Part shown: piece after piece, positions 15,643 to 24,639 of the stretch
Numbering within the stretch: the stretch's first letter is position 1
Layout of the letters: each line of letters begins with the position of its first letter
NCBI RefSeq assembly: GCF_015356785.1
Contig: NZ_JAAEJV010000002.1
Span: 1-64,000 of the forward strand
Direction of reading: 5' to 3'
DNA from: Candidatus Neptunochlamydia vexilliferae
GTDB taxonomy: Bacteria; Chlamydiota; Chlamydiia; Chlamydiales; Simkaniaceae
DNA length: 64,000 nt
Notes under the pieces: generated by a model
Databases searched by the model: none
What the model saw: the letters and a program-made list of their open reading frames with translations, nothing else
Told to the model about the DNA's origin: nothing
Made by a program: the position numbers and the translations under genes

Positions 15643-17274
15643 ATGAATGTGCCACCCGTTGATTCAGATCCGCCTCTTATTCCTCCGGAGGAGATAGATC
15701 AAACTCCTCAACAGGAAGAGGTTAAAGAGATTTCCTCGACCTCAGTTTTTCATGTTGAACTCAAGGCAATTATTGCAACAGGTGGTTCTAAAGAAATTTA
15801 TATTTCTGAGCTCAAAAAAGCGTTTGGTTCGACGCTGATCGACCGGATTATTGGGACAGGTTTAACCAAAAAATGGCCTGAAAATCTTGAGCGGAAGCAC
15901 TGCATCGAGTTTTTAGGAGCGATTGGCCATCAAGTCACTCTAGATGACTTAGAGGAGGCCTTTGCCCAGATCAAAAGTGGAAAGATCACCTGGACCATTT
16001 TGCACCAGGTGCAGATGCCCACCCTTCGTTTATGGTGGAATACCAATTTTCAAGGGCTTCCCACCTACTGGAAAAATCAGATTTTAACCCTATTTAGAAA
16101 TGGAACTCAGGTCCTCTTGCCAGAGACAGAACTTCCCTTGGGGGCAGAACTCTATCGGACCGGAACCCATAGATATGGAAACGTTGCCTATACCCACTAT
16201 GACCACCTTGTGCGGCAGCTTGCAAAAAAAGGAGACCGTTCCCGCGCTGAGTTTTTCTTAGCGTCGCGCGAACTCATTGCAAAAAGAATTGCCTACACGA
16301 GACCTGAAAATGTCCATGATGGAGCTTTGGTGCCTATCTTTAGAGAAGAGAAGGGGAAGCTGGTCTATTACAAAGTGGCGGGTCAAGTCCACATGAAAGG
16401 GTTCCACGCCTACCTCTTTACCCCTCTTGTTTCCGACCCCAAGGATCCCGCGATTCTCGTCTATCGGGGAACTCAGGGAGCAGCAAGTGTGCAGCGCGAT
16501 CTCGATCCAACAGGGGTGGGGAAAAGCTCTTTTCTTAAGATGGCCCCTCAGGTGCGGGCAATGCTGGAGAAAACAAACTCTGAAAAGTTAGAGGTGATCG
16601 GCCACTCCCTAGGCGCTGCCGATGCCAGTCGGACAGTTGCCTTTCTTCTCGACCCGACAGCAAAGTGTCCTTTTAAGCAGATTTCCCTTTATGCCTATTG
16701 TGCGCCCAAGCTCGATATTGCAACGATTGAAGAGTGGCGGCGTCATCTAAAAATTGCCCAGCTCCTAGAAAAAAGACCGACCATCGAGTTGAACTTTGCG
16801 GAGCATGAGAAGGACTTTGTGACCTGGACGGGGAGTTCGAATCTCACAGGGGAGGAGAGCACCTTTGTCCATACCAACTATCTTATTGTCAGTTCTAAGT
16901 CGGGCAGCGCCAAAAATCACCATACCCGTCCCTTTTTTAAAGAAGGAAATTTTGACTTTGAGACCGATAAACGGACCTTTCGGCTTCTCCAAAGTTTCCC
17001 CCATGGGGAGCTTGCTAAACATATCGCCGAACTCGAACGGATCAAAACCACCCATCCCTGGCTTCTCACCCTTAAGGGGCTATTTTTTACCCAGCCCTCT
17101 CAAGAAGAGCTTGAAGCGCGCATTGCTGAGATGGAAAAGGCCCGTAGCCAAGTGCAGTCGATCGAAAATGGGCAGTCTTGGATGGTCTGGTCGGCTGGCC
17201 GGGCTGCCGACTATACCGTCCGCGCCTTTGGTTACTATACCTTCCGCGGTATCCGTGCCATCACCGGAGGTTAA
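15643..17274 (+). CDS. lipase class 3-like alpha/beta hydrolase, possible effector
   Basis: 543 aa. The centre has the hallmark of class 3 lipases: ILVYRGTQGAASVQRD (oxyanion-side strand) followed by LEVIGHSLGAADASR with nucleophile Ser322 in GHSLG. Asp and His of the triad are likely downstream (for example around EHEKDFVTWTG and NHHTRP) but cannot be fixed. The first ~100 residues are acidic and Pro-rich, then helical, with no signal peptide. The C-terminus is helical (EELEARIAEMEKARSQ). It begins 21 bp after trpS and is followed 2 bp later by a small gene, so all three may be co-transcribed. The substrate is unknown; a lipid substrate is inferred from the fold. Confidence 0.75.
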   Translation: MNVPPVDSDPPLIPPEEIDQTPQQEEVKEISSTSVFHVELKAIIATGGSKEIYISELKKAFGSTLIDRIIGTGLTKKWPENLERKHCIEFLGAIGHQVTLDDLEEAFAQIKSGKITWTILHQVQMPTLRLWWNTNFQGLPTYWKNQILTLFRNGTQVLLPETELPLGAELYRTGTHRYGNVAYTHYDHLVRQLAKKGDRSRAEFFLASRELIAKRIAYTRPENVHDGALVPIFREEKGKLVYYKVAGQVHMKGFHAYLFTPLVSDPKDPAILVYRGTQGAASVQRDLDPTGVGKSSFLKMAPQVRAMLEKTNSEKLEVIGHSLGAADASRTVAFLLDPTAKCPFKQISLYAYCAPKLDIATIEEWRRHLKIAQLLEKRPTIELNFAEHEKDFVTWTGSSNLTGEESTFVHTNYLIVSSKSGSAKNHHTRPFFKEGNFDFETDKRTFRLLQSFPHGELAKHIAELERIKTTHPWLLTLKGLFFTQPSQEELEARIAEMEKARSQVQSIENGQSWMVWSAGRAADYTVRAFGYYTFRGIRAITGG

Positions 17275-17276
17275 AG

Positions 17277-17645
17277 ATGTCTACCACTACTAGAGTTACA
17301 CAATGGTATTTTTCGGTTGGAGTTGCTAATACAGTAAACGCTCGCCTTATTTTTGAAAGAGAAGAAGAGCAACTCCAAGCAAGGCTAGAACTGCTTACGA
17401 ATGAACTATGGGAGAAAACCAAGATCATCATTCCTGTAAGCAACATGGAGGTTGACCGAGTCAGCTTTGCTGAGAAAGCAAGAATCGTAATCGATACCAA
17501 GCAATGCTATCAGGGCAAGGAAGAGCAAATGGATAGCCTAAGCCTCGATGAGCAAAAAGCCATTCTTGATAAACTTGAGCCAAATGGTCTTTTTCGCATT
17601 TCAGCTGATTTAAAAGAGAGAAGTTTAAGGATCTTTATTCCCTGA
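17277..17645 (+). CDS. small protein, unknown
   Basis: 122 aa. The start at 17277 is chosen because GGAGG overlaps the end of the lipase-like gene (17266-17270) and the ATG is two bases after its stop; the longer open frame has no such signal. Residues about 25-45 are coiled-coil-like (FEREEEQLQARLELLTNELWEK) and the rest is charged. No domain recognised. Coupling suggests a chaperone or partner of the hydrolase (inference). Confidence 0.7.
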   Translation: MSTTTRVTQWYFSVGVANTVNARLIFEREEEQLQARLELLTNELWEKTKIIIPVSNMEVDRVSFAEKARIVIDTKQCYQGKEEQMDSLSLDEQKAILDKLEPNGLFRISADLKERSLRIFIP

Positions 17646-17685
17646 TGGTCCCCATTAGTTGCTTGGCAACGAAGGTGGTCCAGGC

Positions 17686-18333
17686 TCAGTTGAAGTAAAC
17701 CTTTATCTCGTTTCTATGCCCATCAAAAACGCGTGGAAAACTGGCTATATCAGAGTGGTCTGCAATAACCTGCTCTAAATTTTCCAATTCATTGACTTCT
17801 TTTGGAATAATTGTCATTTTTGATCCCATTAAATCTAAATACTTTATTTTATTTAGATGATTCTTATTTTTTTGTATTAATTCACGGATCTGCTTGGCTT
17901 CCTTGCTTTCTTGATTTTGGTCCTCCAAAAGAGGTCGAAGATGGTCGTTCCAGAATATACTTAAATTAGTATCCATCCAAGCGTCGATGTTTTCCTTGAT
18001 ATAAGCACTTAGCTTAATAAGCTGGGAGAATGCTATGTCTAAATCTCTAAATTGTTCCTTGCTTTTGGCAAGTTTTTTTATTTCGTTGTCAAAATAAAAC
18101 GATTCAGTTAGGTGGGTATACAGATTTTCTAAGTTTGTTTTGCCTAAATTTTCTATAGAGAAAAAAGGCGTTATATTACCTTTGTCTATATCGGCAATTG
18201 CTAGTTTCAACCTTGTTGAGGGGAGATGTTTGTAAATGGTTTTGAGGTTCTCTTGAATTGCTTTCTTATTTGTAATAGAAGGACTATAAACTAGGTGGGT
18301 TTTTTTGGTGGCATTTATTGATGAGCATGACAT
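17686..18333 (-). CDS. LRR-ending helical protein, possible effector
   Basis: 215 aa, low GC relative to neighbours. About 30-160 is helical. The end, IKYLDLMGSKMTIIPKEV then LENLEQVIADHSDIASFP, reads as two leucine-rich-repeat units of the LxxLxL..N.(L/I)..IP type. No signal peptide. A TTAGGAGG lies just before the start. Such short LRR proteins are common among host-directed proteins of amoeba-associated bacteria, but no function can be assigned. Confidence 0.65.
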   Translation of the reverse strand: MSCSSINATKKTHLVYSPSITNKKAIQENLKTIYKHLPSTRLKLAIADIDKGNITPFFSIENLGKTNLENLYTHLTESFYFDNEIKKLAKSKEQFRDLDIAFSQLIKLSAYIKENIDAWMDTNLSIFWNDHLRPLLEDQNQESKEAKQIRELIQKNKNHLNKIKYLDLMGSKMTIIPKEVNELENLEQVIADHSDIASFPRVFDGHRNEIKVYFN

Positions 18334-18426
18334 TTTGGGCCTCCTAAGCTAATAAACAAAGGTTATACTACTTTGCTTATTGACTTTTTATCAATAAAAA
18401 ACTTGCGCGTTTTTTTTGTTTGGCAC

Positions 18427-18798
18427 CTATTTTTCTTCATCATTGGTGTCGACTTCGATCGTGTTGTCATCATTGCCGGCACTCTCTTCTTTGGAGACCG
18501 TGGTGACCCACTCCTTGCAGAGGATGTAGACCGCTGCCATGATGAAGAGGACGGGAAGGAGAACCTTCCACGAGATGTTAAACTGGGCGATGATGAAAAA
18601 GCCGACGAAGACAAAGAGGGTGAGGAAGGCGTCGCTTAACCGTCCCCAGAGGAACTGCTTGAGCGCTAGGGGCACTCCAATGACAAGCATAATCGCCGGC
18701 CACCAGGACTCGGTGAAGAAGATAATGGCCAGCCCGATCAAAAGGAGGGCAGACGAAAGGGCTTTGGCTTTGTTTTTTGCAATCAGTGGTTTTTTCAT
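18427..18798 (-). CDS. small integral membrane protein
   Basis: 123 aa with about four hydrophobic segments: ALSSALLLIGLAIIFF, WWPAIMLVIGVPLAL, AFLTLFVFVGFFII and WKVLLPVLFIMAAVYIL, then an acidic tail (DDNTIEVDTNDEEK). It starts 1 bp after the SpoIID gene stop, so it is co-transcribed with it. No family recognised. Confidence 0.75.
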   Translation of the reverse strand: MKKPLIAKNKAKALSSALLLIGLAIIFFTESWWPAIMLVIGVPLALKQFLWGRLSDAFLTLFVFVGFFIIAQFNISWKVLLPVLFIMAAVYILCKEWVTTVSKEESAGNDDNTIEVDTNDEEK

Positions 18799-18799
18799 A

Positions 18800-20017
18800 T
18801 TACCTATGGAGGAGTCTATGTTTTTTCTTCTCTACTTTTTTCCTTTTGGGGGAGACAAAAGAGCTTTTCTTCTCGGAGATGATCGCTTCAGGATAAGCGC
18901 GCATCTTCTCGACTTGAGTGCTGGGGAAAAACTCGGCAAGGATCTTAGGGGCATCGTCACCCCGCTCTGCCATTTGCTTGGCGCTATAGAGGCAAAGGCC
19001 CACCCCTGGTCCCACGCCATACCCTTCGAAGATCGCGATGTTTCCCTTGATGCTCACGTTAAAGTCGTTACTTTTGAGCTTATCGGCGCCGATAGCCTCT
19101 TGCAAGGTGGTAAAGTCGATGTTTTCCTCATGACTTCCGTCGTGGAGGCGGGTGGCGTAGACTTTGCCTGAGGGGTGGTCGACAAAAAGATCAATCCCTG
19201 TCACCCGGTTGGTTTTGACCACTTTGGCAAGCTCTTGCGTTTCGATGGTGAGCGACCAGTGGCTATCTTGTCGCCCTTTTCCAACGTAAGGGGATGCGAC
19301 ACCTGCAGGGGTGGTGGTATTTTTTCGGAAAATCGAAGAGTAGCTGGCCGTTTTTCCAGCGCAGTTTTCGGTCCAGGAGCTGGGAAAAGGTTGCTCTTCA
19401 AAGGTCATCACTAGGTGGCGGGTGTTGTCAACGGCCCGGTCAACCCCAATGTTTTGAAGGGTAAGCCCCATTCCCGAATAGCCCACAGCGTCGGCTGTGA
19501 CGTGCCAAAAACTCTCATAGTTTAAAAGGGCCCGGTAATAGGCATCGGTCCGAGCGATGATCGCGAGAGCATCCATGACGTTGATGGGGAGGTTTTCCCC
19601 GACCTTTTCTGAGAGGGTGGCCTTGACATAGCTTTCGACATCGACTTCGTTAATGACACTGAGCTTTCCCTCGACGTGGTAGATTTCGATGGCTCCTCGG
19701 TATTGGACGCCGTCCACTAGGAAAGTGGTGTTGGCACTTGTCGGAACCACTTGAAGTTGGAAAATCCCTAGGAAATTTTCACCCCACTTGATCCCTTCTT
19801 CATGGGGGTAGAGGTAAAACCGCTTGCCCCACCGTCCCGAGCTTACCCGCTTTCCATTTTCAGGATTGTAAACGGCAAAGGGGCCCCGCGCTTCTAAGAG
19901 GATCCCTTCCGACTCTTTCTCAAGAAGGACCTTGATCGTTGCAGGTTTTTCCTCCTGTGGAGCTGGCGCACAAAAAGCGAAAATGGGGAGGATAAAAAGA
20001 AATAGAAATTGTTTCAT
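18800..20017 (-). CDS. SpoIID-like septal peptidoglycan lytic transglycosylase
   Basis: 405 aa from ATG 20017 (an in-frame ATG at 20029 lies inside the adjacent repeat). N-terminal signal peptide KQFLFLFILPIFAFCAPAP. The SpoIID/LytB domain is shown by VNEVDVESYVKATLSEKVGE followed by ALAIIARTDAYY, where the Glu of LSEK corresponds to the catalytic Glu of SpoIID, and by YSGMG, ENCAGKTA and the GYGVGPGVGLCLYSAKQMA end motif. SpoIID homologues in Chlamydiales act at the division septum, which uses transient peptidoglycan. Neighbours ruvB and dcd are the usual chlamydial ones. The tail is basic (KRKKVEKKKHRLLHR). Confidence 0.85.
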   Translation of the reverse strand: MKQFLFLFILPIFAFCAPAPQEEKPATIKVLLEKESEGILLEARGPFAVYNPENGKRVSSGRWGKRFYLYPHEEGIKWGENFLGIFQLQVVPTSANTTFLVDGVQYRGAIEIYHVEGKLSVINEVDVESYVKATLSEKVGENLPINVMDALAIIARTDAYYRALLNYESFWHVTADAVGYSGMGLTLQNIGVDRAVDNTRHLVMTFEEQPFPSSWTENCAGKTASYSSIFRKNTTTPAGVASPYVGKGRQDSHWSLTIETQELAKVVKTNRVTGIDLFVDHPSGKVYATRLHDGSHEENIDFTTLQEAIGADKLKSNDFNVSIKGNIAIFEGYGVGPGVGLCLYSAKQMAERGDDAPKILAEFFPSTQVEKMRAYPEAIISEKKSSFVSPKRKKVEKKKHRLLHR

Positions 20018-20183
20018 GAACCTATCCATAAGTTACAATGCTCTTAATTTTGAATTGATTTCTAGCAGATTTTTGGAAACTGATTTGAGGACATTGTCCA
20101 CAAGACAAGGCCGAGAAATCAGCTTCCAAAAAGCGGCAGAAAGCATCGAAAGGAAGGGTATTGGAATTTGTGGATAGGCTCAT
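20016..20183. repeat. palindromic MITE-like repeat, copy A
   Basis: 168 bp. Ends are ATGAACCTATCC and, inverted, ATGAGCCTATCC, with imperfect pairing continuing about 35 bp inward. An inner arm pair (TTTTTGGAAACTGATTT with its inverted partner) surrounds the core GGACATTGTCC-ACAAGACAAGG. The repeat spans the whole gap between ruvB and the SpoIID gene: the ruvB stop and the SpoIID start codon lie in its two ends. Related copies: 39191-39353, 43874-44041, 57188-57351. Confidence 0.85.
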
Positions 20184-21172
20184 ATTTTTCCTAAGTGTTG
20201 GTAAGCAAGTTTTGTTGCCTCTCTTCCTCGTTGGGTTCTCTTCAGAAGTCCCTGCATGATAAGGAAGGGTTCGTTCACCTCTTCAAGGGTTGTTGCCTCT
20301 TCTCCAAGGGCGGTTGCAATCGTGCTGATGCCGACCGGGCCTCCCTGGTGATGGTCGATAATGTGTTCTAACATCCGCTTGTCCATCTCGTCAAGGCCAC
20401 GGAAGTCGATGTCGAGCATCTCAAGAGCGGTCCGTGTGGCGATTTTATCGAGCTTATTGTCGTTACGCATCTGGGCATAGTCACGGACCCACTTGAGAAG
20501 GTTATTGGCAATCCGTGGGGTTCCGCGCGCGCGGCGGGCAATTTCAAAGATCGATTCGCTATTAATTTCAACGCTAAGGATCGATGAGGAGCGGGAAAGG
20601 ATCTCTGAAACGATATCGCTATCGTAGTAGTTGAGGCGGCAGTTAAAACCAAAGCGGGAGCGTAAAGGGGCGCTTAAGAGGCCCATCCGCGTTGTTGCCC
20701 CTACCAAGGTAAAGGGGTTGAGCTTGACCTGGACGCTGCGGGCTTGAGGGCCAGAGTCAAGGAGGAGGTCGAGGGTAAAGTCTTCCATCGCCGGATAGAG
20801 GTACTCTTCAACCGTCTTATTCAAGCGGTGAATCTCATCGATAAAGAGGATGTCCCCTTCCTTTAAATTGGTTAAAATTCCTGCCAAGTCAGCAGGCTTT
20901 TCTATGGTAGGGCCTGAGGTCGTGATGAGGCTCGTTCCCATCTCGCAGGCAACGATATTTGCAAGGGTTGTTTTCCCCAGTCCTGGAGGGCCGCAGAATA
21001 AAGAGTGGCCTAAAGCTTCGCCTCGCTGCTTAGCAGCGCCGATGAAAACTTCGAGTTTCTCTTTTACAGCAGGTTGCCCAACAAAGTCTTTTAAGGATTG
21101 GGGACGGAGCGTTTGCTCAAGTTTTTGATCTCTCTTTGTCCAGGAGGATTCTACAAAAGGTGGTTTTGTCAT
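20180..21172 (-). CDS. ruvB: Holliday junction branch migration helicase RuvB
   Basis: 330 aa, full length. ATPase motor that drives branch migration with RuvA. Walker A GPPGLGKTTLAN, Walker B FIDEIHRL, sensor I GATTRMGLLSAPLRSRFG and a C-terminal winged helix (PFLIMQGLLKRTQRGREAT). Its stop codon falls in the end of repeat copy A. Divergent from dcd with about 100 bp between them. Confidence 0.97.
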   Translation of the reverse strand: MTKPPFVESSWTKRDQKLEQTLRPQSLKDFVGQPAVKEKLEVFIGAAKQRGEALGHSLFCGPPGLGKTTLANIVACEMGTSLITTSGPTIEKPADLAGILTNLKEGDILFIDEIHRLNKTVEEYLYPAMEDFTLDLLLDSGPQARSVQVKLNPFTLVGATTRMGLLSAPLRSRFGFNCRLNYYDSDIVSEILSRSSSILSVEINSESIFEIARRARGTPRIANNLLKWVRDYAQMRNDNKLDKIATRTALEMLDIDFRGLDEMDKRMLEHIIDHHQGGPVGISTIATALGEEATTLEEVNEPFLIMQGLLKRTQRGREATKLAYQHLGKI

Positions 21173-21273
21173 AATGCGGTCAATATTTTATCTGGGTTCA
21201 TATGAGAAAATAGTAGCAGGAAAAGGATTTCAAGCGCTATAAAAAAGAGAAAAAATCTAACCAAGGGATACGG

Positions 21274-21840
21274 ATGAGTTTGCGAGAAGATAAATGGATT
21301 AGACAAATGGCCCTCGAAGAGGGGATGATCGAACCTTTCGTTGATTCTCAAGTGAGAAGTGTCGAAGACCGAAAAATTGTCAGCTATGGGCTATCGAGTT
21401 ATGGGTATGATGTACGTGTAGGGAACCGCTTTAAAGTGTTTACCAACGTTCATAATTCGATCGTCGATCCGAAAAATTTTACCGAAGATGCCTTTGTCGA
21501 CATCGAGGGAGATGCTTGCATCATTCCTCCCAACTCCTTTGCTTTGGCATCGACCGTTGAATACTTCCGCATTCCCCGAAATTGTCTCACCATTTGCCTA
21601 GGGAAATCGACCTATGCCCGCTGCGGAATCATCGTCAACGTCACCCCTTTCGAGCCTGAGTGGGAAGGACATGTCACCATTGAGATTTCAAACACCACCC
21701 CCCTCCCGGCTAAAATTTATGCCAATGAGGGGATTGCCCAGGTCCTTTTCTTTGAGGCTAAGCAGTTGTGTGAAATTTCTTATGCAGACCGGGCAGGAAA
21801 GTATATGAAGCAGCGTGGGATCACTGTCCCAACCATGTAA
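21274..21840 (+). CDS. dcd: dCTP deaminase
   Basis: 188 aa. Converts dCTP to dUTP for thymidylate synthesis. Signature [30 protein letters not shown] holds the phosphate-binding Ser/Arg and the catalytic Glu. Divergent from ruvB, as in Chlamydia. Its TAA overlaps the ATG of the next gene by one base. Confidence 0.96.
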   Translation: MSLREDKWIRQMALEEGMIEPFVDSQVRSVEDRKIVSYGLSSYGYDVRVGNRFKVFTNVHNSIVDPKNFTEDAFVDIEGDACIIPPNSFALASTVEYFRIPRNCLTICLGKSTYARCGIIVNVTPFEPEWEGHVTIEISNTTPLPAKIYANEGIAQVLFFEAKQLCEISYADRAGKYMKQRGITVPTM

Positions 21841-22112
21841 TGAAAACGCTCCTTAGAAACTGGTGGGTGATCGCCTTTATCTCAATGGTATGGGCGGTCT
21901 ATGTTCAGGCGATTCATAAGAAAAACCGGGACCTTGCGATCCTAAAAGAAAAAGTAGAGCGATTGACCTTGGCAAAAGAGCGAGCTCTCGAAGAAAAAGA
22001 GGAACTTCTTTTAAGGATGGAAGCAGGGGAAGACCCCGAGTGGCTCGAGCTCGTGCTAAAAGAAAAGCTCGGTGTCGTTGCTGAAAAAGAGCGCAAAGTG
22101 GTATTTGAATGA
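21840..22112 (+). CDS. FtsB/DivIC-like septum formation protein
   Basis: 90 aa. One N-terminal membrane segment (WWVIAFISMVWAVYVQAI) followed by a coiled coil (LAILKEKVERLTLAKERALEEKEELLLR) and the conserved WLELVLKEKLGVVAEKERKVVF ending typical of FtsB/DivIC. These proteins link division proteins at the septum. It overlaps dcd by 1 base and the next gene by 4 bases (ATGA). Confidence 0.8.
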   Translation: MKTLLRNWWVIAFISMVWAVYVQAIHKKNRDLAILKEKVERLTLAKERALEEKEELLLRMEAGEDPEWLELVLKEKLGVVAEKERKVVFE

Positions 22113-23356
22113 CCTTTCTCATTATCCTCTTAGCTGTTCTGATCTTTACCTCTGGTTTTCTATCCGCTTCAGAAACGGCCCTTTTTTCCCTCTCATCGAT
22201 GAAGGTGCGGGCCTTCCGCCAAGGGGAAGATAAGAGGGGACATCTTATTGCCCGTCTCCTCTCTCAGCCTCGCAAACTCCTTGTCACCATCCTTATGCTC
22301 AACGTGGTGATGAACATCCTTGTTCAAAACGTGGTTTCGGGCCTTTTTGGCTCCCTGACTAGTTGGACGCTCACCGTAGGTATTCCCCTCCTCCTCACCC
22401 TCATCTTTGGAGAGGTGATCCCCAAGTCGATCGCCTATCCGAAAAACACCTGGATCGCCTACCAAGCCGCCCCCTTCCTGCGAGGGGTTGAGTGGCTCTT
22501 AAAACCGCTCCGCGATGCCATTACGTGGGTCACCACCTGGATCTCTAAGTTCTTTTTCTTTTACCTTAGGCGCGAAAAAGAGATTGCTATCGAAGAGCTC
22601 AAACTCGCGCTCCGTACCTCCCAAGAAAAGGGGGCGGTGACCACCGAAGAGGCAAAACTTGTCCGCGGCTATCTCAACCTGGAGGAAGACCTTGTTAAAG
22701 AGCTCATGTGTCCAAGAAATGAAGTCCTCTTTTTCGATATTAACCGCCCCCTAGAAGAGCTCATCCACCTCTTTGTCGATGAAGAGTGTACCCGGATTCC
22801 TGTGTGTAATGGAGATCTAGAAAATGTCTTAGGGATCATGACGAGTGGCAGCTTTTTCCTCCATCGGGACCGCTTTAAAAGGACTCATGACATCGTCCCT
22901 TTCCTTCGCAAGCCCCACTTTGTTCCCGAGTCGATGCTGAGCCGGGCCCTTCTCAAACAGTTTTACAAACTCGAAGAGACCCTCGTCATGGTGGTTGACG
23001 AATATGGCTCCATCTCAGGGCTGATCACCCTAGAGGATCTCGTTGAAACGGTTGTGGGTCAAATCGTCGATCGGCGCGATGAAAAAAGTCACTACACCCG
23101 CCCTTCAGAAGAGATCGTTATCGCTAGTGGAAAACTCGAGCTCATCGAGTTTGAAGAGATCTTCGACTACCACTTAGAGAGTCCCAATAACATGGCAACG
23201 ATCGGGGGGTGGCTCACCGAAGAGCTTGGGGACATTCCCAAAAGTGGAACCAAGATCGAGCGGCACGGATTTCTCTTCCATGTCCTTGCCTCCGATGTCA
23301 ACCGGGTCCGCCGCGTTTACATCCGTCGCCTCAAAGGGATAAAAAAGCATGAGTGA
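22109..23356 (+). CDS. CNNM/HlyC-CorC family membrane protein
   Basis: 415 aa. An N-terminal DUF21/CNNM transmembrane domain (SGFLSASETALFSLSSMKVRAFR, LLVTILMLNVVMNILVQNVVSG, LLLTLIFGEVIPKSIA) is followed by a CBS pair (about 200-320; PRNEVLFFDINRPLEEL, MVVDEYGSISGLITLEDLVE) and a C-terminal CorC_HlyC domain. Members are magnesium or divalent cation transporters or regulators; the old 'haemolysin' name is not supported by function. Corresponds in order to the first of the chlamydial pair (CT256-like). Confidence 0.88.
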   Translation: MTFLIILLAVLIFTSGFLSASETALFSLSSMKVRAFRQGEDKRGHLIARLLSQPRKLLVTILMLNVVMNILVQNVVSGLFGSLTSWTLTVGIPLLLTLIFGEVIPKSIAYPKNTWIAYQAAPFLRGVEWLLKPLRDAITWVTTWISKFFFFYLRREKEIAIEELKLALRTSQEKGAVTTEEAKLVRGYLNLEEDLVKELMCPRNEVLFFDINRPLEELIHLFVDEECTRIPVCNGDLENVLGIMTSGSFFLHRDRFKRTHDIVPFLRKPHFVPESMLSRALLKQFYKLEETLVMVVDEYGSISGLITLEDLVETVVGQIVDRRDEKSHYTRPSEEIVIASGKLELIEFEEIFDYHLESPNNMATIGGWLTEELGDIPKSGTKIERHGFLFHVLASDVNRVRRVYIRRLKGIKKHE

Positions 23357-24581
23357 ATGGACCTTTTTCCTCCTCCTTGTGATCGCCTCGCTCATTGTGC
23401 AAGGGTTTTACTCGATGCTTGAGATGGCCTCGGTCTCTTTTAACCGGGTCCGCCTCCAATTTTATGTCAGCCAAGGGAATCGGCGGGCCAAGTGGCTCTC
23501 TTCCCTTCTGAATAACCCCACCCGCCTTTTTGGAACGACCCTTATCGGTGTCAATGCCGCCATGCAGTTTGGTTCCGAGTGTGCCCGCCGCTTTTATGCC
23601 GCCCTCGAGCTCAGCCCCGACTGGGCCCCCATCTCCCAGATCTTTGTTGTCCTCATCTTTGCCGAACTCTCCCCCATGTTTGCCGCCCGCCGCTACGCTG
23701 AAAACGTCTGCATGCTCGGGATCCCCATCCTCTATCTCACCTCCTTTATCCTCCGCCCCATTATCTTCCTCCTCGATCTTCTATGCCGCTTCCTCAACTT
23801 TGTCTTTGGCGTGAAAACCCGCTCCGGCCTCTACCTCTCACGAGAAGAGCTTCAAAAAGCGATCGAAGAAAGGGATGATAGCCCGAAAGAAAAGCTCGAC
23901 CCTGTCCTCATGAATATCTTTTCCCTCAAAAACAAAACGGCCAAAGATCTCATGGATCCTTTAGGGGAGATGAAAACCCTCCCTGCCCAAGAAACGGTCG
24001 CTGCCCTGAAAAAGCGGCTTGGCCTTCAGCCCTTTCCCTTCGTCCCTCTCTACCATAAAAACCCGAAAAACATCGTTGCCATTGCCTATCCCCGCGACCT
24101 CCTCCGCCTTCCTGACGAAACCCCCTTACGCTCCCACGCCCGCTCTCCTTGGTTCATCACTGAGAAAAATACCATTCTCGATATCCTTAAAGAGTTTCGC
24201 AGCAACAACCAAAGCCTTGCCATTGTCCTCAGCGAGCGAGGCCAAGCGATCGGCACCCTCACCCTTGACGCCGTTGTTGATGAAATCTTTGGAGAAAGGG
24301 ATGACTGGATCTCCTTTGGGGAGTATGCCCCCGAGATACGAAAAAAAATCCTTGTTGACCGCTCCTTTCCTGGAAGTACTCCCGTTGTCAACATCAACCA
24401 GTGGCTCGCTATCGACCTCCCCATTTCCAAAGAGGGAGCGACTCTCGAAGATCTCATGGAAAAAGAGATGGGTCACCGCCCCGACCGGGGCGACGCCATC
24501 CGCATCGAGGCTTTCGAGCTCTCCGTAGAGGAGAGCTCACTGATTGCCGGCCGCACCATCCTCATTCGTTCTTTAAATTAG
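23349..24581 (+). CDS. second CNNM/HlyC-CorC family membrane protein
   Basis: 410 aa, paralogue of the preceding gene and overlapping it by 8 bases. Transmembrane DUF21 region 1 to about 150 (GFYSMLEMASVSFNRVRL, LIFAELSPMFAARRYAENV), a CBS pair about 195-310 (LAIVLSERGQAIGTLTLDAVVDEIFG) and a CorC-type C-terminus. The DUF21 glutamate/serine motifs differ from the first copy, so it may form a heteromer or have another cargo. Confidence 0.86.
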   Translation: MSEWTFFLLLVIASLIVQGFYSMLEMASVSFNRVRLQFYVSQGNRRAKWLSSLLNNPTRLFGTTLIGVNAAMQFGSECARRFYAALELSPDWAPISQIFVVLIFAELSPMFAARRYAENVCMLGIPILYLTSFILRPIIFLLDLLCRFLNFVFGVKTRSGLYLSREELQKAIEERDDSPKEKLDPVLMNIFSLKNKTAKDLMDPLGEMKTLPAQETVAALKKRLGLQPFPFVPLYHKNPKNIVAIAYPRDLLRLPDETPLRSHARSPWFITEKNTILDILKEFRSNNQSLAIVLSERGQAIGTLTLDAVVDEIFGERDDWISFGEYAPEIRKKILVDRSFPGSTPVVNINQWLAIDLPISKEGATLEDLMEKEMGHRPDRGDAIRIEAFELSVEESSLIAGRTILIRSLN

Positions 24582-24639
24582 ATATTCCTATTAAATGGAT
24601 AGTATGTGATAATCACTCGGTAAATAACCGGAAAATCTC

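Noticed and set aside
19932-20177. Open frame reading through repeat copy A (RFLETDLRTLSTRQGRE)
   Set aside because: The frame recurs in other copies only because the repeat recurs; it starts inside the SpoIID gene and has no start signals.
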